A stretch of 64,000 nucleotides of DNA from Oreocharis arfaki (GCA_013398015.1 VZRR01010238.1:578935-642934), one strand, 5' to 3'. Counted from the stretch's first letter, positions 24,389-38,219 are shown. The notes: generated by a model from the sequence alone, not told the origin. Made by a program: numbers and translations.

Positions 24389-27300
24389 TTTTCTTGGCTG
24401 TGGAACCATTTCATTGGTTTTTTTGTCTGCTTTTGCTACCACCTATTACAGATGTGGATATGCAGTGGAAATCTATTGACAAGGAAGTTACACCTTCTGT
24501 TTGAGGTTTGCAATCTTTCTAGCACTGTGACTGCAAGTATTTTTTTGTTTGCAGACTTAGAGAAGGCATCCTTTATCAGATAGGATTTCAAGTGAGTTTT
24601 TTAATAAATGCTAATCCACTTAAGTCTTTCAGAAATGGCTGAATACTTGAGTGCTTCCTAAAATTAAGTGAAGTTGTAAGTGGACAGTGTCTGTCACTGC
24701 ATCTAGTGGCTCTGGCAGTGACAGTGGAAGATCATGTTTGCCAGCTATGGCAGTGTTTTCTCCACGCTATGGTAGACAATTTAGAGTAGTGTGTAACTGG
24801 GCATGAAACTGGGAGGATGCTGCTGTTGTTGGTACTACTTGTTCATGGTGTGTAATCAGCAAAAGAAGTTCTGCTCTGAAGTAGTTACTCTGTTATTTGA
24901 TAGGCTCGCTGTGAATCTGGACAGTGTGAGATATTTAATATTCTGGTCACGCACTCAAGTGATTCCCTCACACTCAGGCTGCTTAAATAGGCTGAAGAGT
25001 GCAGAGCTCCTTGATGCAGGGAGTTCTGCTGGTAGGATTTCTCAAAGGTCGTGTTATTCAAAGACCTTTTTGCCTGCTTTGTCTGCATACTTGGATAACA
25101 TGAATGTTCTGGATTGGTAGATGGATTCCTTGATTTTAATGCAAAAAGTTGGGAACAACCAACTATGATTTATCAGAAGGAGGCTCCTGAACAAATGCCT
25201 TGTCAGATCCAGCCATTGACCATTGCTGCCAGGCCCTGCCTCGTCAGTGACTATCTGGAGATGGGATTGTTTGTTCAATTCATAGCCAGAGCCAAATATT
25301 GTAACTAGAAGTGTATTGAGGAAGATGGAAACTTGGAGAACCTTGGACAAAAGTATTTCCCAAAGGGAAGGACTGGCAATCAGAAAATAAATACTCACCT
25401 GTAGCGTGTCCTAAAGACTGAATGCAATGGTAAGCTAGCATAAGAGAATGAGGTTAAAGTATTTAAAAACCAGTAAGTTAGTGCTCCACAGTGAAACACA
25501 GTTTTGTTTAAATCCACTTCGCTTGTGTTGACCCATTTCAAGCAGGATAACCTTCTGCTTTGTAGTGTTGATGTCTCTTTTTCTAAAACTCCTTTGAATT
25601 GCCTTGGTTTTATTGCTGGAGGCTCATAATGTATATACATACATGTATTCTTTTAATTTTTTTCCTGTGAAAAAGACTAATTACTTTTTTTCTGTGAGCC
25701 TTTCCTTTTTAGTTTTATAACTCAAAGTCAAGTTACTACTCCATTCATGCAAGGAGCAACCTTACCTGAAGTGCCTGTGACAACACAGAAGAATTACATG
25801 TAACCAGAAGAAACGAATCAGAGATTTTCTGTAGCAGGTGTTTTTTTGCTACCTTCCTGCTGAAATCAACAGGAAATTTTGATTAAACCTGGTATCTTGC
25901 CATACATTTGGAGAAAAAATGCAATGATCAGAATTCTTATGATCCTTTCCACCTTATAGCATAATAATAAAACAGGTGTTCTTTCATGTCTAGTGCATTT
26001 CCATGGTCTAGTAAGACATACTTGAATTGCTGTACAGTATTTTAAATATTTGACCTGTTAGAGCATGTATTTCTCAGTCTTCCAGAAAGACCTTTGCTAT
26101 ATACCATGTTTGTTTTATTATATGATCTTAGCAAAACTCTTTGGTCTGGGAAGGAGTTTTACCACTCCATATACTATGGAAATCTTTTAATGTAAATTCA
26201 AAAGTTGCTTGTGCCATCCATGTATTAATTTTCCTATTTAATTCTCTATAGAAATTCTTGATATTAAATTCATTGAATATTTAATCACAGTGGTGACTCT
26301 TTTCTGCCTTAGGAAACTGGTTTTATTCAAGTGTTACTCCTGTGATGAACCAGTTCAGGAATTTTGTTGTCGTCTTCTTCCACATTGTGTTAATCAGAGC
26401 AAAATTATTTCCATGCTATTTGTTTAAAGGACAGAGGATGCATGATGTGTAGAGATCATTCAGTTATCATTATTCAACACACATAGTATCAAGTTTTCTC
26501 CAAAATGGAGACTTTGACATTTTGTTACATTTTTACTGATACACTTTTAGAATGCTGACCTCTACAGGGGGTTCATTCTTCTTCAGACTGTTGGTGGCCT
26601 TGAATTACTTCAGTTGCATTTGTAAAGTAAACAAAATAAATCCTACAGAGATATTTTTCCTTTCTAGTGAGGTTGGCAACATCAAGGGTCAAAGAAAAAG
26701 CTGGTAAAAACCTAGCTAGAGCTTTTAGCTCTTATTTCCCCTTATCTCTCTTCAATAGCATATTGTCTTCCACCCCCAATAACATTTTGGTGCTATAACC
26801 ATATTTGCAATCACTAACTTCAGACAGTATTCCATCATTTAAGAGTGTTCCTGAAGTAGATTTTGGGATTTTCTATACTTTTGTTTTTGTTGTTGTTGAA
26901 ATACGTGCTGTTTGTGGAAACACTATCGTAGGGTTTTAGTTAACTCATGAACTCCTGTAGGTTATCCATCCTTTTTATGTTAGGATACTTGATGCTTTGA
27001 GGAGAAAGTACTTTTGCCTGTGTTTTTAGTTGCTTGATGTGATTTAGATTCAGTTTGGGGCTCTCAGCTGCCATTAGCAAGACACTGCGATTGAGCTAAT
27101 CAGCCCTGCTATGAACTGGCTGCGGTCTGGAAGCTTAACAGCCTTAGGATTGCTGCAGTTACAGACTTCTAATTTTGGATCTCTTTTTAAAAATGGCTTT
27201 GAGTGGATTTTCTTGTGTGAAAGATGGCATACACATAATAATGACACTCCTGTAATTCTAGTCAGTATTTTTCTTAGGCCTAATATCAAGACCTATAGAT

Positions 27301-30300
27301 CTTTTTAAAATACACGTTCCCTTTTATAATTTTTATATTTTTCTGTTTAGCAGAAAATTTCTTGTGATGTAAAAAAAGTCTCGTAAACTTTGTGTTAGAA
27401 TGAGAGATGTGGGTGAAGGAGATGTAATTGACTCTCAAAAAAAAAGTGTTCACTACAACACTAGATCAATATAGGCAACACAGCAGATTCTTCTATTACT
27501 TCTCTGTAAGTAGCATTATAGATGGCATTACTGTGGATTAAATCAAGTACAGCAAGTATAGAATTTTGATTTCAACTGTACTTCTTTTCATTCTTAATGG
27601 AAAATATGATGAAGTGGCTTTGCTTTATCTGTGTTTTTGAAATCTCTTATAAACTGCTAGACTCTGATTTAACAATGAAAGAGTTAAGAATCTATATTCA
27701 ATTGGAATTCCGTTGGAATAGGGTGTATTAAAGACTTCTTGAAAACCTGATTAGTCCTTGGATGACTTAGAGGCTTCACAGGTCTTAAGAGGTTCCATGT
27801 GTGAAGTTCTTGTTCACTTTGAACCCTTTTTAATAAAGGCAGATATTGATTGTTTTTCTGTGCTCTTCTTACTCTGTAATTTGTCCTCTTTTTAGTGTAA
27901 TATTTCATAGGGTTTTTTAAAAAGTTTTTTCTCCTGTTTGTCCCATAATAGACTCAGCATTAAAATAATGATTGCTCTGAGTCCTTTAGGAAAATGAAAA
28001 CTAAAGACGTCTTAGGGGCTAAAATGTGTACAGTGTTCTAGTTTCTTGATAATTAGTTAAGAATGTATATCTTAGGGCAAGTTCTGCTCTGATGTTTAAA
28101 AATTCAACAGTAAACTTGAAAATGTAGAAGGAAGTGGCTTCAGAGGTGTTCTTTGTTTGGCTTTTCTTTAAAAAAGTTAAGAAGTAAAATCTAAACAAAA
28201 ATTCATATTCCTGGAAATAAATTTGGTGTTGCAGTTGGTGATACACCCAATGTTTTTTAAAAGGCCAAATTGCATATATACACCTGAATGATGCACGTGT
28301 TTATTTCCTTTTTGTGACCTTTTAAATATAAGCTTTATGTGTTAAGTCAATGAATTAGACCAAAATTGCTACTGGAGTTCTTGTACTTGAATTTTTATAT
28401 TTGTCTCACATGATTCCTGCCAGGTGTCTTTATATATGTTTGTTTGATTCACTGGGCTTTCATATCACTTGTGGAAATTCTGTCAAGAGCTTGTGTTGGT
28501 TTGGCTGCCAGGGAAATCCTGTGTGTGTCTGTGGAATGGGCACAAAAGGACACGAATGTCAACTTGTTTAGCCTTTCAGTTATGTGAGCATATCACATTT
28601 GTTTGAGTTCAGATGAAGAGTGTTATGAATTCAGTTTACAAGAATTTCTTAGTTTTCTTAAAGGTGTGTGGGCCAGCCTTGTCCAAGGGAATAAGCTTTG
28701 CATTTTTAGTTCATGCGAGCATATGTTGTGGAGCTGCAACTGATGTTTATTCTGAATTGCCCTGTTACATGTGTGATTCTTCAGATCTTCAGAATGCTCT
28801 CATGCATCTGGGAGAGAGGGTTGGTATTTTTCTTCTGAACCTTCTTCAGTGATCCTTCCCTTATAAACTGGGATGTGAAGACATTTGATGCCTTATTACC
28901 CTTTCACAAAGTGTGATCTGCAAAATAATTAAATTATAATACATTGAAGAGTAATAATATTCTTTGTGACTGGAATATAAGAAATTGTTTCCAAAATACA
29001 AAGTCACGGTTGTCTTTTTCAAAAAGGCAGAAACTCTGTTCTCATTTTTGTTATTTTATATATTTAACAGAATGGGAAGAGTCTGTCTTTTGTTAAAATT
29101 ACTTGATAACCCATATAAATGGTAACATTTTTATTTTTAGTGGTTGAGCAAATTTGGGCACTTATACAAATTTCATTGTATTGGAGTGTTGCAGTATGAA
29201 CAAGTAAAGTACAAAGTGAAGCAAAGTCTGAAAGCTGTTGCTAGAGCGAAAAGCATCTATATAGAGAACTGAATACAAGATCTAAGACAAACAAAGTCTC
29301 CATCCAAAGAGGCAATGTAGTTAAATTGACTTGTTTTGGCAGTGCTTAACATTCTAAAATGCAAAAGAGAAAATGGGATATCGTAATTTGTAGAAGCAAC
29401 TTATTGGGCACATAGAACTCAAGACTCATTTTGGCTAAATTTCAAGATGTACTTCGAAAATTTTAAATAAAAATTCTTACTTTTTTTCTTTTTAATTAGA
29501 GAAAAACTAGAGGGAAGGAAAATGCTCGGGTTTTGTTGCCATTTACTTTGAAGTAATTTACTCTTCTTCTAACTTTTGGTTAAAATTCTAGTAAGTGAAC
29601 AATAAAGTATGTGTGAGAGTTTTCTGGCAACGTTGAACTTCCTGGTAACCTGTCTCTCCCCTAACATGGAGCAGATTGGATCTTTTTCAGATTTTTATGA
29701 GGTTATTAGTGTTTAATGTAATTGAAACATGCATTTCTTCAGTCATTTTTCTCACACACTGGTATAGTACCAATGGTTCAATAAAGCCAGTAGTCTTGAA
29801 GTAGACTGCAGGATTTTATGCATCTCCACATAGTGATGGCTGGGTTTTTCTTATTATTTTTTTCCCCTGAAAAAATCGCTGCATTTTTTTCCTTTTAAAT
29901 GCAGCCAGTCTCAGAGGTAGTAAATGCTTCAGAAGTGATGGACTGGCTTCCCTGGCCCTTCACACAACCCTGACTTTGGCCTTGTCTGATTCTCGTGCTC
30001 TTCCTTTCCTTTCTGCCAGCACTGGTGCTGTTCTGGCCCAGTAGTGAAATACTTCTGTGAGCGAGTCTGGCCAGAAACCAGTGAGAGTTTTTTATTTTTA
30101 GGGGTCTGTTTTCCACTAGTTTCTTTCTGAACAGGTTTACTGCAGGTCCCTACAAAACCCTGGTGCTAGTGTGAGGGAAGAAGACATAAGAGTCAGGCTG
30201 TGGGCAGTGGGCACAGTGAAGTGTTAAGGGAAGCAGCATGGCCTCCTTTGGGTGGCAGCCAGCCCTTAGCTGTTGGGAAGATAGGCTGTGTTTGCATACA

Positions 30301-30940
30301 TAAACCTTGACTCATAAGCTGTTGTTTGGCAGTGGTTCCTGCATCAGAATCCCTTGTTGGAGTTGGGAAGTGCTGCTAGCCTGTGTGAAGGCTCACTTTG
30401 CAGAGGAGGTTTGGTGGTTCTGTCCTTGCAGGTTGGCTGACAGGTCTGTTGGATGCTGTGCTGGCAGTGCTGGTGGGGACTTGAAGGGTTTTAGTATCCT
30501 TTCACTTCTTATTCCTGCTCACCTGTAATATTAAATTTGGAGTATTTGTCCTAATTTTAATGTAAAATCATTCACTTCGGTGTTCTGATTAAATATGCCT
30601 AGAAATTGGTTCCTAAAATTAAGGTGTAATTTTTAAAGAAATGAAGTTATGAGACTATTCGGTCCTTTTGTGAAAGGAGAGACTTTTAAAACATCCTGGG
30701 AGGAGGAATTGAAGAAAAATACTTAGCTATTGATTGCTACTTGCTTTCTGACTACTTAAGTAAATGTTTTAAAGTCTTTAATACCATATTATTACTGTAA
30801 GAAGGATAATTACTAGGTAAGGGTGCTTTTTGCCACGGAAAGACTGTCTACCATATTTTATAGGCTTTCAGCATTTTCTAGCTATAACCTACAGAACTGC
30901 TGTGACAGCATACTTGGAGAAGCAGCAACAGCAAATTTAT

Positions 30941-31041
30941 TTTGTATTCAAAGTGCAACTTGTCCTCATTTAAAAAAAACAAAACAAAGGCATGAGTGCA
31001 CTATAACAGCAACAGGTATGTCTGTTCCAGCTGTTAGAGTA
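30941..31041 (+). repeat. direct repeat copy A, about 100 bp
   Basis: This segment, from TTTGTATTCAAAGTGCAACT to CCAGCTGTTAGAGTA, recurs at 31741-31837 with a few substitutions and a 4-base length change in the central A-rich run. Such identity over about 100 bp implies fairly recent duplication or two insertions of one repeat. It matches no repeat I can name. Confidence 0.85.
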
Positions 31042-31740
31042 TGAAGGCAATTTAAAATGGGTTTACTTGACTATAAATTCCAATTCTAACTTTTTTGTCA
31101 AAGTTCTGCTTCTGAAGCGTGCATGGTTTCTAAGTGCATTTTATTAAGAGTGTTTTAACTCATGTAACACTTGTTACAAGAAAAGCATTGAAACTCAGAT
31201 TTCTATAAAAAGTGTGATATTTAGGATTTAAGCCAAGGAGAAATGTTACGCAGTTGAACCAGACTATGGAGTATTAAATGAAAAGCTAGCAGAAGAAATA
31301 AAAGGAAGATCAGTAAAGTCTTCAAATGGGCTGGGGAAAAGTCTTTGGTTAAGAAGTAAAGTTGGAGAAATCTCAATGTCTTGACTAGCAGATGGAGATA
31401 TTTCTGGATTCACTTGCAGCAGATCCAGACCCTGTCAGATTTAGTGGTTATTTTTTAGAACAGAAAAGTAAGTTGGTTTTTTTAGTTAGTGTGATACTAC
31501 TTTAAGTTATTTTCATAATAGTTGCATGTTTCTGCTAAACTATCAAAGTTAAACTATTTTGATTTTTTTTTTTTTTTTAGCATTTAAAGACCACAATGCT
31601 GAACACGGAGTCTTGGCTTCTCTAGGAAGTTGTTACTTCTGTGCTGCTGATCCTCTAAAGGTGTAATTTTGTTGTTTGAGGGAAGCCTTTCCAGACTTAT
31701 AAGCTCTAACAACATGGATAATGTAATTGAAACATGCGTT
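31042..31740 (+). other. TCF12: intron between the two direct repeat copies
   Basis: This is AT-rich intron with a T16 run followed by AG (31563-31580) that resembles a splice acceptor. At 31719-31737, just before copy B, a 19-base string TAATGTAATTGAAACATGC also occurs at 29714-29732. Nothing else was recognised. Confidence 0.7.
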
Positions 31741-31837
31741 TTTGTATTCAATGTGCAACTTGTCCTCATTTAAAAAAAAACAAAGGCATGAGTGCACTTT
31801 AACAGCAACAGGTACGTCTGTTCCAGCTGTTAGGGTA
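31741..31837 (+). repeat. direct repeat copy B, about 97 bp
   Basis: This is the second copy of the segment at 30941-31041, ending CCAGCTGTTAGGGTA. It is preceded by the 19-base string shared with 29714-29732 and followed at once by a 19-bp tandem duplication. The block therefore looks like a mosaic of duplicated pieces. Confidence 0.85.
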
Positions 31838-31870
31838 CCAGAAGAGCATTAGTGTACCAGAAGAGCATTA
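31835..31870 (+). repeat. tandem duplication, period 19 bp
   Basis: GTACCAGAAGAGCATTA is present twice, at 31835 and 31854, with AGT linking the copies. It abuts direct repeat copy B. Confidence 0.85.
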
Positions 31871-32287
31871 AAATGTGGATTGTCCTGAAGTGCCACAGAA
31901 ATCAGTAGATCAGCTGATACCTTTTGGTTATGAAAGGAGAAAGCGGTGAATATGGGTGTCATGCAACTTAGTACTGCCGTGAGCTGTGGTGAAACATCTT
32001 AGTTCAAGGGGAGGAACAGCCTTTCTTTTAAACAAAGGGAAAGGGTAGAAACACCTAATGAAGAAAACAAATGGTTTTGGGGATAGAAGGTGAACCAGGC
32101 TCCCTCAGACATCTCAGTTGCTGCAGTGCCGCTGTGTATTAGCGCAAGGCCCATTAACATCAGGCACCAGTCGTCCTTCCACCTCGTTTGTTGATGTAGG
32201 AGGCTGAACTGTATCATATCAGCTTTCCAGCATTGTGGGCACACCATCATTTACTGCCACTCACGCTAAGGGAGCTGTCAACACAAA

Positions 32288-32303
32288 GCCTGCCTGCCTG
32301 CCT
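32288..32303 (+). repeat. (GCCT)4 microsatellite
   Basis: Four GCCT units form a simple repeat in intron. Confidence 0.8.
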
Positions 32304-34664
32304 CAAGAGGCAGCTAACAGCCCAGGCAGCAAGGAGCTTGATTCAGCAAATATTTGAGCAGATGTAATGATACCTGGCACATTTAAAGACAGATTTTTCT
32401 CCTTTGTCAAAGAACATAGTTTTTTCTTAATTTGAGAATGAGATTTAACAATACCAGTAAAATCTCTGTCTAATCAGCTGTTGGAAGAAATGTCTCAGTA
32501 TTGAGGAAAGAGAGGTTTATTGTGGTGCGCTTTTTTTTGGAGTTTTTTTAAGGTGTCTCAGGGCCCTGCTGGCAGCACAGGCTGTGCCAGATCTCCGTTT
32601 GTTCAGGCTGGATTCTGGCTTTGACTTTTGGAAGTAATGGAATTATTGAGAACTGTTGGTTTTGGACCTCTGCAGAAGGAGAACATCTGGCAAGAGCCTT
32701 ATTACATTCCAACTTGCTTATGGAGGGGGAAGCACTTGTTGGTACAAAATATATACTGGAAAAAGTAGACCTTGACATTGCTAACTTCCATCAGCTCAAG
32801 TTATCGGTCGTATAAATGCAAGTAGAGATGCTTTTAGAAATTTTTTAATAGTTTAGTTTAAGCCTTTTTTTCCCCATGCCTGAAATAATAGAAGAAAACA
32901 CATTTTGCCCTAGGCAGCTTTTTTGCCGAGGGAAGAAGGTGCTGCCTTTCCCTTGGACAAGCCAGTAGGCATTTCATTGTGCTGCAGGACAAATAGTGGA
33001 GCCCTAACCTTGCAAAAGCTTCTTTCTTGATTGAAGATGCAGCAGTATGGAGGATTTCTCTCCTTTTTTGCCAAAAAATCAAGAAGAAATACGTGAGTCA
33101 GGTTGTAATAGTTACCTAAGTCAACACTGGCTATATGTATTCTATTGTTTTTTCCACATCTAACTTAGAGTTAGCCTACCACAGCTCTGGCTTAGGTGAG
33201 CAGATGTGCAGTGCTTGCATTTATCCATTAAGCATTCTTCCCTGTTTAAATACTGAGCAGATAAATTGTGTTTTCAGAGTTAAAAGAGGGTGTTTAATGC
33301 TGAAATTTTCATGCAATAGACACTTTCCCCCAGCTGTATTGAAAGAACCAGAATTCTCTCATGACAGACTTAAGTTCACACAACCCTGATGTAACTTCTG
33401 TTTTGCTTAGTAATGAGAGTTAATTCCTGCAGCTGACTTAGATGTGCACTTTAGAACATGGAAGTGTAAGAAATCGTCTCATTGAAGACATGCCTGTCAA
33501 TAGGCAAACTTGAAAACCTTTCAGGCTTCTTTGTATTCTACATGCTTTTTTTAATGAAAAATGTAAGATGTTAGTGTATTGTTGTTTTAATGTGAGAAAC
33601 TGAGATGCCATGCTGCTGGTAGTAGACTTTTGATTTCAGTATTGTAGGGATGCCAAAAATCAGGTACAGAGATATTGTGTACCTTAGCAAAGTATAGCTT
33701 TTCTTCCACATACTTTTATGAAATGGCTTGATCTAGATCTTCTCAAGTTCAGACTCAGGCTTCTGTAATCTTGACTGTGTATCTGTAAGTGTCTTCGTTT
33801 CCAGTCACATTATTGTAAATGTGGAGTTACATTGGCATTTCCTTGGCTATGCTGTATAGGATGCTTGCCATTATACTTAAGGCTCAAAATTCTGCCTCGC
33901 TAAATTGCAAGGTTTTTGTTTGATGCTTGTTTTCTTCACTGGTTCACCTTCATGAACTTGGAAAATTAAAATATATGCTGTTTCTCTAAAACTTTATCAG
34001 GGCTTTTTTTCCCCCCCGCTCTCAGCTTGATATGTCCGAGGGTCTCTTTTTCCTTGAAAGATTTTAGTGTTAAGGTATTAGTGATCTTCTAAATATCAAC
34101 AAAGTAATTTTAATTTGTTGCAATTGGGTTATCCTAATTGTTTGTGTATAAAGATGCATGACAATCATCAACACCATGAAAGGATACTGACCTCAGGTTG
34201 GTCTTAGAATTTTTCCAGAGGGTCAAAATTTGCAGGACACCTTGTGATATAATAAATAATTAAAAATACTTTAAACATTTTTAGACATGTTAGAAAAGCT
34301 GTCAGACTTGCCGTATTTTCTTTGCTCATGAGAGTTAGCACCCCAGTTACACAGTGTGTAACTCAGATTAATTGTGTTCTGGTGCCTGAATCGGCAGTTC
34401 TCTGTACCATTGTGTTGTAATACAGTTGGTAACAGTAGCTGTTGCCTATGAGGCTGTATTAAAATATTTTTGGCCTGGTGTGTGCAGTCTTGTGACACTG
34501 GCCTTGATTTGGTGTGTATATATAAATATATATGTGTATATCTGTATTTTAAAGTGTGTGGTTATATAAAGCAGTTGAGTCATAACTGAAGTAACCACAG
34601 GAAAATTTGCCAGTAGAATGGATTATTATGATCGCTGGTACTGCAGGGCAGAGACTTGCATGTT

Positions 34665-34734
34665 AGAGCTGTTCAGCCTCATACCTCATGGCTCGACACA
34701 GACAGGGGAATGAGCAGCGTGATGCAATTTAATA
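34665..34734 (+). repeat. unclassified repeat, copy 1
   Basis: The end of this segment, TGAGCAGCGTGATGCAATTT plus AATA (34711-34734), matches 36524-36547 at 21 of 24 positions. Similarity extends about 45 bases upstream (GTTCA...CT, then ATGGCTCGA against ACGGCTCAA, then a G-rich run). It looks like an old dispersed repeat, family unknown. Confidence 0.5.
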
Positions 34735-36477
34735 GCAGTTTAGTTGTGTGTTTGTGTGTGAACAAAAGCTCTGGGTTGTACCCCTGCTAAAGGCTTGATC
34801 TCTAAGCTGGTGTATTTTATTCACGTTTGTAACCAGGGAGGCTTCAAAACATGCTCTGTGTGCACATATGTAAATGTTATTTGTATACAGGATTATCTAT
34901 GAAGATTAGCTTTTTTTTTAATTTTAACTTTAAATTGGATCAAAGAATAATATCAAAATTTGTATTAATATGGGGATTTTTTTGGGGGAGGGTGAAGAAT
35001 AGCTTTGCCATGTAGTCCTCTGAGCACCTCTGTGGATTTATAAGAAAATACCTTTTTTGAATAGTTTAAATGCCAAATTTATAGTCTTTGTCATTAGCTT
35101 TTGCTTGAACTCTTTGAGTAACTATACACAACTAACAAATGCGTGTTACATACAGTACTGTAAATATGCTCTCCTCTTTGAACAGTACCTGAAGTACTTT
35201 CTCTGGAAAGATGGGTGTAGCAATGTGCAGTTTTCTGTTTTAAGTTCAGTTTGTGTGAGAAATGCCAGTTCCAATTTTATTTTGAGTGTGTTGTATTGTA
35301 TTTAAATTGTCCAGATCATGCGAGGTCACTTGCTGTGCTCGGTGACATGATTTAGAGTCTAGGGAGCAGAGAATACGAGGAAAGAGAAGAGGGTAATTTC
35401 TGACATTTCTATAAGGGCACTGCTCTTACAGGAATTAATAATCCAATGCTGTTCTTAGAGAATGCATAGGTCTTATTGCAAGAAATGAATAGGACTGTTT
35501 GTGAAATCAAGTTAAAAGTAGTAATTGCCTTTTTTTTTAATAGCAAATTGTATTTAGGTAATGAGTTGAAACAAATCTAAAACATACTTGATAGTTCTAC
35601 AGGAACTGTATTACCAGTACTGACTTTTGATGCTAACAGACACTTTAAAAACAAATTCAAGCTTTTCTTCAGTTGTCCTGAACCAGCATTTTTTTTTTCC
35701 ATTTTCTTCTGGATTTATGCAATGTCTTTTGTTGCTTTAGAAAAAGTTCTTCAAGCGTACACTCCAAGTTTAATTCTGTCCGGAGAAAATACTGTTCTTG
35801 CGAATAATTTTCTGTATGAAAGTATAGGTTTTAAACAGATTTACATGCAGGGAGAATTCAATTTGCTGATATGTTAGGTTACAACTAATTTTTAATACCT
35901 GCCAATGCCAACATTGGTCTAAATTTTGGCTATTGCCCAGGTAAATTGTGTACTTGCTGTACATTGCTCGCATTTGAATAATTTTGTTGTTATGAAGTTT
36001 TAATTGTGATTACCTATTCTATAGCTAGAAGTTAACCTTGTATAGCATATCTTCGGACTATTGCTCAAATAATTTCCACAATGACTGGCATAGTGGATAT
36101 TTATTCTTTGCTATGTCAAATAATCATGCTCTGGAATTCTCCAGGATAAACAATGTTTCAAAAATGAAAATTAATTTATTTACTACTCTTAATAATCACT
36201 GTTGATATTTCAAACAGATCTTGCAAACTGATCTTTGCGAAGATTAATATTCAAATGGAAGCCAGTGTTTTATGGGTACTAATTGAGGTAACCAGTGTCC
36301 CCTTAGGGGGCCTTCAGTCCTTGCAGGGCTTCCTTGCACTTTTAAATCCCTGCCATCAGAGGCTGGTAGTTAAGAATCTCAACTCCCGTGGTTAGGAACC
36401 TGGCTGGGCAGGTGGGGAAAAATAGAAAACTAATAGGTAAGCCCAGGAGAAATTGCACTTTTACACTGCACAATGGA

Positions 36478-36547
36478 TTAAGTGTTCAATCTGTGACACC
36501 ACGGCTCAATACGGGGAGGAGAGTGAGCAGCATTGTGCAATTTAATA
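36478..36547 (+). repeat. unclassified repeat, copy 2
   Basis: This is the partner of 34665-34734 in the same orientation, about 1.8 kb downstream, ending TGAGCAGCATTGTGCAATTT plus AATA. Divergence suggests an ancient insertion pair or duplication. It has no recognisable coding content. Confidence 0.5.
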
Positions 36548-37980
36548 AAATTTTCTTGGGAAGTTTCCTGAAGTAATTGTGAAGTCCAGAGTTGGTACTG
36601 GGTGAGAGACTCAAGATGGTGTTTCTGTGACATATCCATAGCTCTTGCATTCATTTTCTCTGGAGCAAAGGTATGAAAAAGGATACTGCTCTGCTACTCT
36701 CACTGGTGCCTCTAATAAACAATTCTGTTACTGGGGAGGGACTTTGCTTTTTGATCTGGAGGGATGGAGGGGAACTTGGTATCTATATGCTGGAAGACAA
36801 TTAGTACATTCTCCAAGAAACAGTATGCATTGAGATTAGAAATTGTTTTTCCCCTCCGTGCTTGCACTTCCCCTTGCTTTCCATTTATCGTGGAAGGTGG
36901 ATGGAGAGAAAGTTCTCTATATAGTTTGAAATGAAAGTGGTTTGTCTTTTACCTAATTATAATGTTGCATCTGAATTTATCCCAATGGCACTTAAGTGGT
37001 TGGACTACTGGTAGGTGGCCTGCATTTCATTTCTCTTCTTGATTTGATTAATGGCCTCAGCTTTGGATATTTTAAGCCTGCCACATTATATGTATTGTCA
37101 AAGCTGCTTTTGGTTTTGAGTGTCATTCTGGTCTCTTTGTCATCTGTGTTTCCTCCCACTCCCTGAGTAATAAATGTGTGGAACTTTATCTTGTCTTTAT
37201 TTTTTTTTTTTTACCTGACTTGTGAATTTTGAGTTCTTTGTTAGGATATAAATGGTTTTATTATGTTGTTAAGAATATTACATCTACTATAAAAAGATAA
37301 ATAATTTTAGTTGAAAACACCAAAAAGAGACTGAGAACTAGTCTTAACCTATTGAAAGTTAAAATATTTGGGGATAGTGTTTCTCCATCAAATGTTGTTA
37401 CTCTTTTCATCTCCTTACTAGAAAGTCTAGACCTGAAATATAATTTTGGGTAATAATTGGTATCATACTTCACAATAGGCTTTTGCAATATATGGCCTAA
37501 TGGTAGATTGATTTGTTTGTGTGTCTGAGATGCAAAACACAATCAACGCTGTTATGGTTTGTGCTGGAGGTTTTTTTGTAATTGATTTCAGATGTTGAAT
37601 CTTATCTGAAGGAATATCATTACTCTGAAACAAAATTGGATAAAGAAGCTATAAAAGATAGAAGCTCATACCTTGACTACCTAGTATAACAATCTACAAT
37701 GTGATTTTTTTTTGTCAAATCATTTATTTGATCAACATCATAGCAGATGGTAACCCTATAAAGTATATTATCGTGTTTACACGAACATTAGAGCCTGTGT
37801 CTCTTGAAATAAGTTTTAAATATAGTCTTCTTTGTCTTATGCCAGCAAGAACAACCTTCATTTCAGTTTGATTGCAAGATCCAATTTTTTTTTATTAGAT
37901 GAACGTTTGGATCTGTTTCTTCAGAATGAATACATATGTTGAAATAATGAGGCAACAGGTTTCTTCAGGTTTTCTTCTAG

Positions 37981-38094
37981 AAGAGCTTGAAATGCTCACA
38001 GCAGCGTCTTAAAAGTGATGTTAAGCCAAGCCTGTTTAGAATCCAATGCATTAAGCCAGAAAGCATCCTCATGCCTTGGCCTGGTCTCCCCGAG
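37981..38094 (+). other. candidate pseudoexon or poison exon
   Basis: The acceptor CAGGTTTTCTTCTAG (AG at 37979-37980) and a near-perfect donor CCCGAG|GTGAGT (GT at 38095-38096) bracket 114 bp. If joined after exon 3 (phase 1), the frame meets a TAA after about ten codons, so inclusion would truncate TCF12 and probably trigger nonsense-mediated decay. It could equally be an exon of another transcript or an unused decoy. Confidence 0.2.
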
Positions 38095-38219
38095 GTGAGT
38101 GAGGAGCACTCAGCCTTTCCTGCGGGCTGGCCAAGGTCAGGAGTGGCCTCACAGGGACAGAAGCAGTGAGTGCTGGGGAGGTGCCCTGTGAGCCAGCCCA
38201 GCCCCAGGCTGCCGGCTGA

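Larger units (their letters stand above)
18249..30940 (+). other. TCF12: TCF12 large intron, second part
   Basis: This intron segment holds a perfect 18-bp palindrome (20391-20408), a tRNA-like B-box fragment near 22010, a 50-base pyrimidine tract (23227-23274), a GC-rich patch with CTCF-like and E-box motifs (23765-23920) and an AT dinucleotide-rich stretch (24341-24388). The longest frame here, about 173 codons at 18920-19441, starts at GTG rather than ATG and has no family resemblance. No gene was recognised. Confidence 0.75.

Noticed and set aside
36360..36434. 75-bp block before a GTAAGC donor
   Set aside because: In the TCF12 phase a TAA appears within five codons, and the acceptor is weak.
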